The translations under genes and the position numbers were made by a program. A model generated the notes under the pieces. The model did not search any database and had not been told where the DNA came from. It worked only from the letters and a program-made list of their open reading frames with translations. 64,000 nucleotides of DNA, taken from Mitsuokella multacida DSM 20544 (GTDB taxonomy: Bacteria; Bacillota; Negativicutes; Selenomonadales; Selenomonadaceae). Shown here in pieces: positions 17,780 through 26,310 of this stretch (position 1 is the stretch's first letter; every line of letters starts with the position of its first letter). The stretch covers positions 570-64,569 of the forward strand of contig NZ_GG697144.2 of assembly GCF_000155955.1 (NCBI RefSeq), written 5' to 3'.

Positions 17780-19957
17780 TCACTTTCTCTCGACCTGCAG
17801 GGTCGTATGGATGACATTGTCGATGATATAATTCGTCGTGAATTTCGTCTCGCCCGGCGTCTCGTTCTTCGGCGCGTTCAGCGAGAACGAGAACTTGCGC
17901 TGCTGCGCTGCCTCGCGGGCCGCCTTGGCAGCCTCGCGCGCGGCCTTGCGCTGCTGCGAAGGCGTCATCGGCACTGCTGAAGCGCCCGGTGCGATGATGA
18001 TCTCGTTGTTGCGGCCCGTGCGCTTGAGGCTCTGGAGCTTGTCCTTCGTCGTAGTCGTCTTGTCCTCCTGCGCGATGAGGTCGACGCCCGTCTGCTGCAG
18101 GAGCTTGAGCTGGGCAATCGGCGCGACACCGCCGCCGCGGATGTCGAGCGTCAGCGGGCCCTCCGGTGCCGTCACCGGCACGCGGTACGGGATCAGCAGG
18201 GTCTCCTTGTCACGACGGTACGGCTTGATCGTCGTCGTGAACTTGACGAGATCGCCCGGCTTGACTGTCGTCTTATCCGGCACAGCCGAGAGGAGCGTCG
18301 CCGTCTTGCGGCCGTTCTCCATCTGGACGTCGATCTGGACATCGACGATGTCCGACTCCTGGTCCGTGTTCGAGCAGATGACGTTCATCGCCTGCATGAG
18401 CTCGCCGACCGCGATCTGGCCGACGTCGGCCGTGTTGTAGAACATGTTACTGCGCTCGAACTTGCCGCCGTCCGCCGCATTCGTGCGGATGGTGAAGTGC
18501 ACGTTAGCCGTTGCGCCCGCCAGCGTGTCCGACGTCTTCGTCATCGCCGCATAGGCGATGCCGCCAGAGAGCTCCGGCAGGAATGCCTCATCGTAGGCGA
18601 TGCGCGCACCGTAGTCATCCGTGCGGCCGAGCGTCGTGTCCTGGATGCGGACCTTGACCGGCACGACTGTCGGGAAATCGCCGATCGTGCCGGCGATGCC
18701 CGTCTCGCGGTCCTGGCTGATGCGGCCGATGATGTTGCCGATATTCGCGATCTTCATGCCGTTGCTCTGGCCGCTGATCGTGCCGACGACCGTCGCATCC
18801 GTCATGAAGTAGTTGACGTTGCCGCGATGCAGGAACGGATGGCCGAAGCCGAGAATCTTCTTGCCATCCACAGCCGTGACCGTGCCCGTCGCGCCGACGG
18901 CGAAGTCACCATAGACGATGGCGACGCCGACCGCACTGCCCGGCTGCAGGTTCGCGTTGTAGAGCGTATTGCCCTCGCCTTCCGTGCGCACACCCATCGG
19001 CATGAAGGTGACGTCATGGCCCATCGGCACGTTCTTCTGCAAGAAGTCAATGCTCGGCTCATTGAAGCCCGAAAGGTACATGACGGCCTTGGGCTGCTTC
19101 GTCAGCTCTTTCTTGTCGGATGCAGCCGGTTTCTCGGCAGAAGCATCCTTCGCTGGAGCAGTTTCGGTGGCAGCAGCTTCTGCCGCTACCGCCTCGGCCT
19201 GCTTCTCTGGAGCCTCAGCATTCTCAGCCTTGGCGTCAACATCCTTGCCATCGGCGTCCTTAGCATCGGCATTCTCAGCAGACTTGGCATCCGTGTTCTC
19301 GGCAGCTGCAGCTTTGGCCTTCTTTGCCTCAGCCTTCTCCTGCTCCGCTTTTTCCTGCTTGGCCTTCGTCTCGGCCGCCGTATCCTCCGCCTCGTGGATG
19401 ACGTCCATGACGCGGTTGAGGATGGCGTTGCCATTCGTCTCCGCCTTCTTGTTGTCCTCTTCCTTGGCCTTGGCCTCTTCCTTCTTGCGTTCCTCCACGA
19501 CCTTGTGGATGTTGATTGTCTTGAGGCGCGTCTTGTTCTTCGTATCCGGCATCGTCCAGAGCTTCATCATGTCCTCGATCGGCGTGATGAAGAAGGTGTA
19601 CGGCGTCATCTCCTTGATGCCCGCCGCCACGGCGCCGACGAGGCGGCCATTGACGTAGACGGGGCTGCCGCTCATGCCCTGTAGGATGCCGCCCGTCTGC
19701 TCAATCACGGGGCCGCGCGCGCGTGCCATGATCATGCGGGACGATCCTTTGCCATTGTCCATATTGCCCACGATATCCACATCGAAGCTGCGGATCTCGC
19801 CCGAGCTGTCCACTACGGTATAGGCCGTGCCCGTCATGCCACCTTTGACATCCTGGAACGGCAGAATGGGGTCCATCGCGTGTGCCGGCACAGCCGCCGT
19901 CGCGAAGAACATCGCAGCAATACCAGTCGCGATGACCTTCCTCATGAATTTATGCAA
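17780..19957 (-). CDS. SpoIVB-type S55 serine peptidase with long charged linker
   Basis: 725 residues: signal peptide (about 1-27), then an S55/SpoIVB peptidase domain with G-M-S-G-S-P at 94-99 and the start of the barrel up to about residue 150. An Ala/Lys/Glu-rich low-complexity insert follows (about 155-285), then the rest of the peptidase-like domain with G-F-G-H-P-F-L-H (catalytic His region) and a C-terminal extension. It starts at TTG 19957, six bases from GAGGTGA; the ATG at 19945 is too far from it. SpoIVB proteases act in envelope signalling of spore formers, so this relative in a probable non-sporulator likely does other extracytoplasmic work. Confidence 0.82.
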   Translation of the reverse strand: MHKFMRKVIATGIAAMFFATAAVPAHAMDPILPFQDVKGGMTGTAYTVVDSSGEIRSFDVDIVGNMDNGKGSSRMIMARARGPVIEQTGGILQGMSGSPVYVNGRLVGAVAAGIKEMTPYTFFITPIEDMMKLWTMPDTKNKTRLKTINIHKVVEERKKEEAKAKEEDNKKAETNGNAILNRVMDVIHEAEDTAAETKAKQEKAEQEKAEAKKAKAAAAENTDAKSAENADAKDADGKDVDAKAENAEAPEKQAEAVAAEAAATETAPAKDASAEKPAASDKKELTKQPKAVMYLSGFNEPSIDFLQKNVPMGHDVTFMPMGVRTEGEGNTLYNANLQPGSAVGVAIVYGDFAVGATGTVTAVDGKKILGFGHPFLHRGNVNYFMTDATVVGTISGQSNGMKIANIGNIIGRISQDRETGIAGTIGDFPTVVPVKVRIQDTTLGRTDDYGARIAYDEAFLPELSGGIAYAAMTKTSDTLAGATANVHFTIRTNAADGGKFERSNMFYNTADVGQIAVGELMQAMNVICSNTDQESDIVDVQIDVQMENGRKTATLLSAVPDKTTVKPGDLVKFTTTIKPYRRDKETLLIPYRVPVTAPEGPLTLDIRGGGVAPIAQLKLLQQTGVDLIAQEDKTTTTKDKLQSLKRTGRNNEIIIAPGASAVPMTPSQQRKAAREAAKAAREAAQQRKFSFSLNAPKNETPGETKFTTNYIIDNVIHTTLQVERK

Positions 19958-20048
19958 ACGTACTCACCTCGTAAACGCCAGAATCAAACTCGAAAAATAC
20001 TACTAGTTTTCATTATAACATACTCGTCCAGCCCTGTGCATGCCTCTT

Positions 20049-21524
20049 TTATTTCTTGACGAGGACCAGGCCGTCGCCGACGAGGCGCTCCTGCCCGTCC
20101 GACGGGGAGTTCTGCACGTCACCGTTCACGACGAGATCCGACGAGCCACCGCCGTCGAGGTTCAGCGCATCCTGCGCACCGAACTTCACGAGCAGCTTCG
20201 CCCAGTCCGTCAGCGTCAGGCCGACGCTGTGCGACTGGCGGCCGTCGACGACGGCCAAGAGATAGCGGCCGTCCTTCGTGATGCCGACGGCACTGCGCGG
20301 CGCGCGGCCGATGCGGATATCCGCAGGGAAATCCTCCTCGTCGACCGTCACATGGACGCGGCCATTCTCCACGAGGCGCGGGCCGCAGCCGATGATGAAG
20401 TCCATGTTCTGCCAGCCGTCGCCAAGGTTCTCCTCGATCATCACAGGGTCGCCGACCTGCACACCGCCGAGCTCATCGGCCGCCATGCCGTGCACCGAGA
20501 TGACGACGCCATCTGCAGGGATTGGCGAATCGTTCTGGCGGATATCCGTGACGCGGCCGCCGCGCACGATGTACTCACGGCCGTATTCATTCGTGCCCGT
20601 CGAGCTGCCGTAAGCGCGGTTGTAGATGACGAGGCTGTCCGCGCCACGCTCGCAGTCGACGCCGGCCACACTGACGCTGACGCCGCCCATCGTGACCGTG
20701 CCGTCATACGAGATCTTGCCGAAGACCGGCGTGCCATCCTTGCGCAGGCCAAACGCCGAACGCGTGTAGTACGTCGTGCCGACCGTCTGGCCGTTGATCT
20801 GCGTCACGCCGAGGATGTCGCCCGCCGGCGCGAAGTACGAGGCATTGATGCCGGCCACGCCGCCGGCTCTGGCAACGATGCCGCTGACGGCCTCACGTCC
20901 CGGGATTTTCCCTTTTGCGAGAGTCGGCACGAGACGGTAGCGCGCGGGGTCTGCCTCTAAGAGCCAGGCCGATACCTTGCCGTAGTCATCCCAATAGACA
21001 TACGTGTGTTCCGTCAGGCCCGGCTCGATCTCCTGCACATAGTCGCCATCGATGGTGCCCGGCATGCCCGTACTGCTGCCCTTCGTGGCCGTGACCGCCG
21101 GCTTGCTGGCCGCCGTGCCCGCAATGCTTGTTGCCGCACTCGTATCCGGCAGCACATCGATAAAGAGGCGCGTCGGGTTCTTGAGCGTGCGGACCTGATA
21201 CGAGAGCCCCGCCTTGAGCTTCATCGTCACGATGAGATGCTTGCCCTTTTTATTGTAGGCAATCGACTCGATGCGGCTGCCCTTGGCCGGCACAGCCGAG
21301 AAACCTTTGTACGACGTATCGGCGAGGTCGAGCGTCAGCGTGCGGCCGTCCCCGGAGATCGCTGTCGTGTAGACAGGCATGTCCGTGAACTCGTAGACTA
21401 CGCGGTCGTGCTCGCTGCCGCTGTGGAAGCGCATCGAAGTCAGCCCCGCCGCCATCGCGAAGCTCTGTCCGAGGAATAATGCCGCAGCGGCAAACACCGC
21501 TGCGCGGCGAAGGATCTTATTCAT
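20049..21524 (-). CDS. Exported AMIN / phosphodiester glycosidase (NAGPA-like) protein
   Basis: 491 residues: signal peptide (1-26, ending A-M-A-A), an AMIN-like beta domain (about 28-125) that in other proteins binds wall glycan, a spacer, then a NAGPA/phosphodiester alpha-GlcNAcase domain (about 190-490) ending in the typical D-A-L-N-L-D-G-G-G-S-S motif near residue 465. Such enzymes cleave GlcNAc or related sugars from phosphodiester links. ATG at 21524 follows AAGGGAG. It lies downstream of mreB beyond a terminator. Confidence 0.85.
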   Translation of the reverse strand: MNKILRRAAVFAAAALFLGQSFAMAAGLTSMRFHSGSEHDRVVYEFTDMPVYTTAISGDGRTLTLDLADTSYKGFSAVPAKGSRIESIAYNKKGKHLIVTMKLKAGLSYQVRTLKNPTRLFIDVLPDTSAATSIAGTAASKPAVTATKGSSTGMPGTIDGDYVQEIEPGLTEHTYVYWDDYGKVSAWLLEADPARYRLVPTLAKGKIPGREAVSGIVARAGGVAGINASYFAPAGDILGVTQINGQTVGTTYYTRSAFGLRKDGTPVFGKISYDGTVTMGGVSVSVAGVDCERGADSLVIYNRAYGSSTGTNEYGREYIVRGGRVTDIRQNDSPIPADGVVISVHGMAADELGGVQVGDPVMIEENLGDGWQNMDFIIGCGPRLVENGRVHVTVDEEDFPADIRIGRAPRSAVGITKDGRYLLAVVDGRQSHSVGLTLTDWAKLLVKFGAQDALNLDGGGSSDLVVNGDVQNSPSDGQERLVGDGLVLVKK

Positions 21525-21542
21525 ATTGATCTCCCTTCCAAT

Positions 21543-21587
21543 AAAAAACCTTCCCGGCATGGTGCAGATGCGCACATGCGGGGAAGG
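21543..21587 (-). terminator. Terminator after mreB
   Basis: Minus strand CCTTCCCCGCATG ... CATGCCGGGAAGG followed by TTTTTT. It lies after mreB and just before the next gene. Confidence 0.85.
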
Positions 21588-21600
21588 AAAGCATCAGCTT

Positions 21601-22623
21601 TTATTTCCCGATCTTGAGGTTCATGGCCTTGCCGTCGAACTTCGAGAACGTGTCGAGCGCCTTGCCGCAGCCGAGCGCGACGCAGGAGAGCGGATCGTCG
21701 GCGAGTGCCGTCGGGATGTCCGTCTCGCGGCGAATGAGCTCATCGAGGCCGAAGAGCAGCGCGCCGCCGCCCGTCAGGATGATGCCGCGGTCCATGATGT
21801 CCGCCGAGAGCTCCGGCGGCGTTTCCTCGAGGACCTTCTTGACGCACTCGACGATGCGCGAGACCGAAGCGCCGATGGCCTCAGCCACCTGCTTCGTCGT
21901 GATCTGGACCGTCTTCGGCAGGCCCGTCAGGAGGTCGCGGCCGCGGATGTCGAGCGTCTCATCGCGCGCCTCAGGGTAAGCTGCGCCGACCTTGAATTTG
22001 ATGTCCTCGGCCGTGCGCTCGCCGATCATGAGATTGAACGCGCGTTTGACGTAAGCGATGATGTCCGAGTCGAACTTGTCGCCGGCAATGCGCAGCGACT
22101 CGCTGTTGACGATGCCGCCGAGGCTGATGACCGCGATGTCCGTCGTGCCGCCGCCGATGTCGACGATCATCGAGCCGCACGGCTCCACGATGTCGAGGCC
22201 AGCGCCGAGCGCTGCCGCGAGCGGCTCCTCGATGAGCTGCGTGTGGCGCGCGCCAGCCTGCTCAGCAGCTTCCTGTACGGCGCGCTGCTCGACCATCGTG
22301 CAGCCCGACGGGATGCAGATCATGATGCGCGGACGGAAGACAAAGCTGCGGCCGACGACCTTCTCGATGAAGTGACGCAGCATGCTCTCCGTGATGTCGT
22401 AGTCCGCGATGACGCCCTCGCGCAGCGGACGGATGGCGACGATGTTGCCCGGCGTGCGGCCGATCATGCGGCGCGCCTCCTCGCCGATGGCGAGAACGCG
22501 GTTCGTGTCCTTGTCCACCGCGACGACAGACGGCTCGCGCAGCACGATGCCCTTCCCCTTTACATAGACCAGCACGTTGGCTGTGCCAAGGTCGATGCCG
22601 ATATCCATTGACATACCAAACAT
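21601..22623 (-). CDS. mreB: Rod-shape determining actin homologue MreB/Mbl
   Basis: 340-residue bacterial actin that organises lateral wall synthesis at the inner membrane. Phosphate loops D-I-G-I-D-L-G-T-A-N near residue 10 and D-I-G-G-G-T-T-D near 165, and the C-terminal G-G-G-A-L-L-F-G, are all present. ATG at 22623 or 22614 are both possible. No mreC/mreD follows, so this is likely an Mbl-type copy acting apart from the main mre operon. Confidence 0.93.
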   Translation of the reverse strand: MFGMSMDIGIDLGTANVLVYVKGKGIVLREPSVVAVDKDTNRVLAIGEEARRMIGRTPGNIVAIRPLREGVIADYDITESMLRHFIEKVVGRSFVFRPRIMICIPSGCTMVEQRAVQEAAEQAGARHTQLIEEPLAAALGAGLDIVEPCGSMIVDIGGGTTDIAVISLGGIVNSESLRIAGDKFDSDIIAYVKRAFNLMIGERTAEDIKFKVGAAYPEARDETLDIRGRDLLTGLPKTVQITTKQVAEAIGASVSRIVECVKKVLEETPPELSADIMDRGIILTGGGALLFGLDELIRRETDIPTALADDPLSCVALGCGKALDTFSKFDGKAMNLKIGK

Positions 22624-22754
22624 TTTATTGAAATCCCCTTCCAACCGATAAAAGAATGATATCATACCTTCTGGAAAAGATTATGGCAGAATCAGATGAA
22701 AAGCAGCGGGAAAACAGATGCCGCCCATTCTATGCCATCTTTTCTCATTGATAT

Positions 22755-22783
22755 ACTATATAATACTTCGCGCGCTTTTACAA
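22755..22783 (-). promoter_or_regulatory. Promoter of mreB
   Basis: Minus strand TTGTAA (22778-22783), 17-base spacer, TATAGT (22755-22760), about 130 bases before the mreB start. The rest of 22624-22921 is AT-rich and shows no gene. Confidence 0.6.
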
Positions 22784-22921
22784 TGGGTGGAACGGGCGAA
22801 AAAGCCAGAAATATGAGCGTCTCTGGCAGGCACAGCAATAATTTGCAAAATTTCATGTCATTTACGATAACTTACGCCAATTTTGTGAAAAATTTCTCTT
22901 TTTTCTTCTTTAAAAGGCGCA

Positions 22922-22950
22922 TTGACAACGAAAAAACAGGATGATACGAT
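22922..22950 (+). promoter_or_regulatory. Promoter of the small exported protein
   Basis: Perfect TTGACA (22922-22927), 17-base spacer, TACGAT (22945-22950), 41 bases before the start codon. Confidence 0.75.
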
Positions 22951-22990
22951 TAATTTGACTTAGAGAAATTTTATAGGAGACGTATCTATT

Positions 22991-23437
22991 ATGAAAAAAG
23001 CAATTGCCATCCTTCTCATCATCGTCGCAGCTTTCCTCGGCACGCTGCTCTACTTCCGCGCCCACGACACGCGCACGGCCGACAGCCTCTCCGCCTACGC
23101 GCGCATCGAGTTCACGGGCCTGCGCGGCTCGGACGGCTCCGCGACGAGCGCCCACTTCACCGTCTGGGATACGCGCTATGACGGCGCCAAGGCCGACTCC
23201 AAAGTCACGCTCGTGACGGATGACAAGGAGTGGCCGCTGATCGCCTCTGTCAAGCAGAAGAACGCGGGCGCCTTCCAGAAGGAGAACGAGATCTCCGTCT
23301 TCCTGCCGGCCGCCACGCTCGACGACATCAAGGCCGCCAAGACCATCCGCTTCCGCTATTCCTACAAGGATGGCCAGACGGTCGACCTGCCGCTCAACGA
23401 TGCCGACCTCGCCTACTGGAAAGGCCAGGTCGAATAA
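22991..23437 (+). CDS. Small membrane-anchored or exported protein, unknown
   Basis: 148 residues with an N-terminal hydrophobic segment (about 4-22) and no Cys lipobox, followed by a soluble domain rich in charged and beta-forming residues. I recognise no family. AGGAGA lies 9 bases before the ATG. A near-consensus promoter and a strong terminator make it a single-gene unit, divergent from mreB. Confidence 0.7.
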   Translation: MKKAIAILLIIVAAFLGTLLYFRAHDTRTADSLSAYARIEFTGLRGSDGSATSAHFTVWDTRYDGAKADSKVTLVTDDKEWPLIASVKQKNAGAFQKENEISVFLPAATLDDIKAAKTIRFRYSYKDGQTVDLPLNDADLAYWKGQVE

Positions 23438-23460
23438 ACCAACGGCTGCATTGAGCGCAT

Positions 23461-23497
23461 AAAAAAGGAGCATCCTCGCAATGGGATGCTCCTTTTC
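23461..23497. terminator. Bidirectional terminator before alr
   Basis: AAAAAAGGAGCATCC ... GGATGCTCCTTTT, shared by the small exported protein gene and alr, which converge here. Confidence 0.88.
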
Positions 23498-23508
23498 GCA
23501 TACTATCA

Positions 23509-24618
23509 TCAGCTTTTATAGACGCGCGGCACGCGCGGGGAGATCAGGCAGGTGACCTCGTAGTTGATCGTGTTGAGCCACTTGGCTGCCGTGTCGGCCG
23601 TGACCGTCTCGTCGCCGAAGAGCACAGCCGTGTCGCCTTCCTTGACATCCGGCAGGTCCGTGACATCGACCATGACCTGGTCCATGCAGACGCGGCCCGC
23701 AATCGGCGCCTTGCGGCCGCCGAACGAGACGTAACCGCCGTTGCCATATGCGCGGATGTAGCCGTCGGCATAGCCGATCGGCAGCGTCGCGATGCGGCTC
23801 TCGCGCTCCGCGATGAACTGGCGGCCGTAACCGATGCTCTCGCCCGGATGCAGTGTCTTCATGAAGACGACCTTGGCGCAGACCTTCATGACCGGCTTGA
23901 GGTCAATCGGATGCGTGACCTCATCCGACGGCCACATGCCGTACTGGATGACGCCGGCGCGCACCATGTCGTAGTGCGCCTCCGGAATCTCGAGGATGGC
24001 CGCCGACTCCGCGATGTGGCGGATCTTGAGTTTGACGCCTGCTTCCTCAACGGCTCTCAAAGCCTGCTCAAACTTTGCGAGCTGACCCTTCGTGTACGTC
24101 TTGTCCTTGCTGTCTGCCATCGCGAAGTGGGAGAACATGCCCTCAATCTCGATGTTCGGCAGCTGCTTGACCGCCGCGGCCAGCGCGCCGATCTCCTCGG
24201 GGCGGATGCCGATGCGGCCCATGCCTGTCTCGACCTTGAGATGGACCTTCGCCGTCTTGTGCTGGCGCACCGCCTCGCGCGAGATGGCCTCCGCGAGCGG
24301 CAGCTCGCAGACGACCTGCGTGACATCGTAGTCGACGATGTCGCGCGCCTCATCCGGCAGTACGAGACCTAAGAGCAGGATTGGCACCGTGAAGCCTGCC
24401 TCGCGCAGCTCGATGGCCTCGCCGAGCGTCGCGACCGCAAGATAAGAGGCCCCCGCCTCCACCGCGACGCGCGCGACAGCAAGAGCACCGTGGCCGTAGG
24501 CATCCGCCTTGACGACAGCGCAGAGCTTCGCCCCGCCGCGAATATTCTTCTTGATCTCCTCGTAATTATGCCTAAGAGCCGCAAGATCGATCTCCGCCCA
24601 GGCCGCACGATTTGGCAT
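23509..24618 (-). CDS. alr: Alanine racemase
   Basis: PLP enzyme that makes D-alanine for peptidoglycan. 369 residues; V-V-K-A-D-A-Y-G-H-G with PLP Lys37 and the C-domain G-R-V-C-M-D-Q-V-M-V-D motif near residue 310 are intact. AAGGGG upstream. Followed by a bidirectional terminator; lies next to the porin array without obvious functional tie. Confidence 0.96.
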   Translation of the reverse strand: MPNRAAWAEIDLAALRHNYEEIKKNIRGGAKLCAVVKADAYGHGALAVARVAVEAGASYLAVATLGEAIELREAGFTVPILLLGLVLPDEARDIVDYDVTQVVCELPLAEAISREAVRQHKTAKVHLKVETGMGRIGIRPEEIGALAAAVKQLPNIEIEGMFSHFAMADSKDKTYTKGQLAKFEQALRAVEEAGVKLKIRHIAESAAILEIPEAHYDMVRAGVIQYGMWPSDEVTHPIDLKPVMKVCAKVVFMKTLHPGESIGYGRQFIAERESRIATLPIGYADGYIRAYGNGGYVSFGGRKAPIAGRVCMDQVMVDVTDLPDVKEGDTAVLFGDETVTADTAAKWLNTINYEVTCLISPRVPRVYKS

Positions 24619-24702
24619 ACAAATCCCCTTTTCTCATACCTAGTCAAATTCTCTTTTCAGTTTACTACACGGCCTAGAAAAGTCAAGCATCGATGGCGCA
24701 TC

Positions 24703-24737
24703 AAAAAACGACCCCCGCTAAAGCGGAGGTCGTTTTT
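24703..24737 (-). terminator. Terminator after porin 1
   Basis: Minus strand AACGACCTCCGCTTTAGCGGGGGTCGTTTTTT, immediately after the porin stop. Confidence 0.88.
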
Positions 24738-24755
24738 AAGATGGACTGACTGCAA

Positions 24756-26066
24756 TCAGAAGAAGAATTCAAGCTCGCCGTAGAGGTTCTCGATCTTGTT
24801 ATCCGTCGCGATGTTCTTGCCGTTTGCATAGCGCAGCGTCGTGACGACATTGCGGAACGGCGTGTAGTTCGCGCCGACTTCCCAAGCCTTCTGGCCCTGC
24901 AGGACAGCATCGAACGTGGAGAACAGAGCCGTGTTGTCACCGAGGTAACGATATGCGGCCCACGCACCCCAAGTGCCCTTGTTCTCAGCATCAGCGCCCT
25001 TGTAGTCGTACTCCGCGCTCCAAGCCTTGTTGAGGTCATCAGCCGACGTGTTGTTGGCGTAGAAGCCGTTGAGTGCGCTCGTGCCGTCGAAGTTGTAGCC
25101 AGCCTTGGCAAGCCAGATGTTGGCATTGTCCTCACTGGACTGGCTCGTCAGATTGTCTTTGACGTAGTTGAACGAGTCCGCATTGAGATGATGGTAATCG
25201 ATGCCGCCGTTGAACTTGCCGGCTGCGTAGCCGAGGCCAGCGAACTGGTAGTTGGCCGTATCATCGCTGTTGACGATCTTTGCCGTCTCTTCATTGCGGA
25301 AGTTGTTGGAGGCGCTGACATCATCCATGTCGAGGCGGCCTGCGCCCGCCGTGAACGTCACCTTGTTGCCGAACGTGACCTGGCCGCCCGAGAACTCCGT
25401 ATCGAAGATGCTGTCATCATCAATCGGGTTGAACTTGCCGAGCTTGACCTGGAAGTTCTTGTAGTCGCCCTGCGCGTAGATGCGGACGAGGTCAAGGTTC
25501 GTGTCCTGCGAATCGCCATGGAGCGGGTCTTTCGTGTCGCTGCTGTCTTTTGCCAGATCCGTGTAGGCATCGATACGGGCATTGACATGCCAGTTGCGGT
25601 TGACCTCAGCGCTCGGCTCGAGGCGCAGCAGCAGCTCATCGTCGTTGCTCTTCGTACCGGCATCCTTATCGCGCTGGCTCCAGTACTGGTAGAGGGCCTC
25701 GCCGTTCCACTTTACCTTGTCGGCGTTGCGCTCGAGGTTGCTGACGCGGACGCCGAGGTTGTTGAGCTCATCGGAGAACTCAGCGGCGAGTTTGTCGATC
25801 AGGGCCTTGTCGGCAGCGGAGACATCGCTCTTGGCCATAGCCTTTGCGATCATCTGAGCCATCTCATAACGCGTGATGTTCTGGTTGCCACGGAACGTCG
25901 TGTCGCCATAGCCTTCGATGACGCCATCAGCAGCGAGCTGGGATACAGCATCGTAAGCCCAGTGGTCAGCCGGTACATCGGAGAACGGGTTGGCAGCAGC
26001 AAACGTCGTGCTGGCAGCGCCGACGACGAGAGCCGTCGTCAGTGCAGATACGAGAGTCTTCTTCAT
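24756..26066 (-). CDS. SLH-domain outer-membrane porin, OmpM type (copy 1)
   Basis: 436 residues: signal peptide (1-24), one SLH domain (about 26-78, with F-S-D-V-P-A-D-H-W-A-Y), a coiled coil (about 80-115), then a porin beta-barrel ending in the aromatic E-F-F-F. In Selenomonas and Veillonella such proteins bind polyamine-decorated peptidoglycan through SLH and tether the outer membrane while forming pores. The first 115 residues are almost identical to the other four copies here, and the barrels differ. ATG at 26066 follows GGAGGAG; a TTG one codon earlier is unlikely. Confidence 0.93.
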   Translation of the reverse strand: MKKTLVSALTTALVVGAASTTFAAANPFSDVPADHWAYDAVSQLAADGVIEGYGDTTFRGNQNITRYEMAQMIAKAMAKSDVSAADKALIDKLAAEFSDELNNLGVRVSNLERNADKVKWNGEALYQYWSQRDKDAGTKSNDDELLLRLEPSAEVNRNWHVNARIDAYTDLAKDSSDTKDPLHGDSQDTNLDLVRIYAQGDYKNFQVKLGKFNPIDDDSIFDTEFSGGQVTFGNKVTFTAGAGRLDMDDVSASNNFRNEETAKIVNSDDTANYQFAGLGYAAGKFNGGIDYHHLNADSFNYVKDNLTSQSSEDNANIWLAKAGYNFDGTSALNGFYANNTSADDLNKAWSAEYDYKGADAENKGTWGAWAAYRYLGDNTALFSTFDAVLQGQKAWEVGANYTPFRNVVTTLRYANGKNIATDNKIENLYGELEFFF

Positions 26067-26129
26067 CAAGAACTCCTCCTTCTAGAATAGAGTGAATCAT
26101 CTTGAAGCGCTCACGGAGCAATCCGGCAA

Positions 26130-26146
26130 GAGTATCCATGTTTCCT
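26130..26146 (-). promoter_or_regulatory. Conserved porin leader element, copy 1
   Basis: Minus strand GGAAACATGGATACTC, a diverged copy of the element found before all five SLH porins. It opens a possible short reading frame (ATG at 26139) that overlaps the porin start in another frame. Confidence 0.6.
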
Positions 26147-26178
26147 ATGCGCTTCTCCATCAGCCCTTCAACGCATTC

Positions 26179-26207
26179 ATTGTAACACAGCAACAACGGA
26201 ATTGCAA
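26179..26207 (-). promoter_or_regulatory. Promoter of porin 1
   Basis: Minus strand TTGCAA (26202-26207), 17-base spacer, TACAAT (26179-26184). Start of transcription near 26172 gives a 5' UTR of about 105 bases. Confidence 0.7.
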
Positions 26208-26247
26208 ATCACTATCAATTAAAATAATCGAAACCAGAGATTCGCGC

Positions 26248-26280
26248 AAAAAAAGGCCTCCGCCAAAGCGGAGGTCTTTT
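26248..26280 (-). terminator. Terminator after porin 2
   Basis: Minus strand AAAAGACCTCCGC TTTG GCGGAGGCC TTTTTTT. Confidence 0.9.
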
Positions 26281-26310
26281 GTATTGCTTGTGGATCTGCT
26301 AATCGAAGAA

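Noticed and set aside
22696-22944. 82-codon plus-strand frame upstream of the small exported protein
   Set aside because: No ribosome-binding site, low-complexity Phe-rich end, and it overlaps the mreB promoter.
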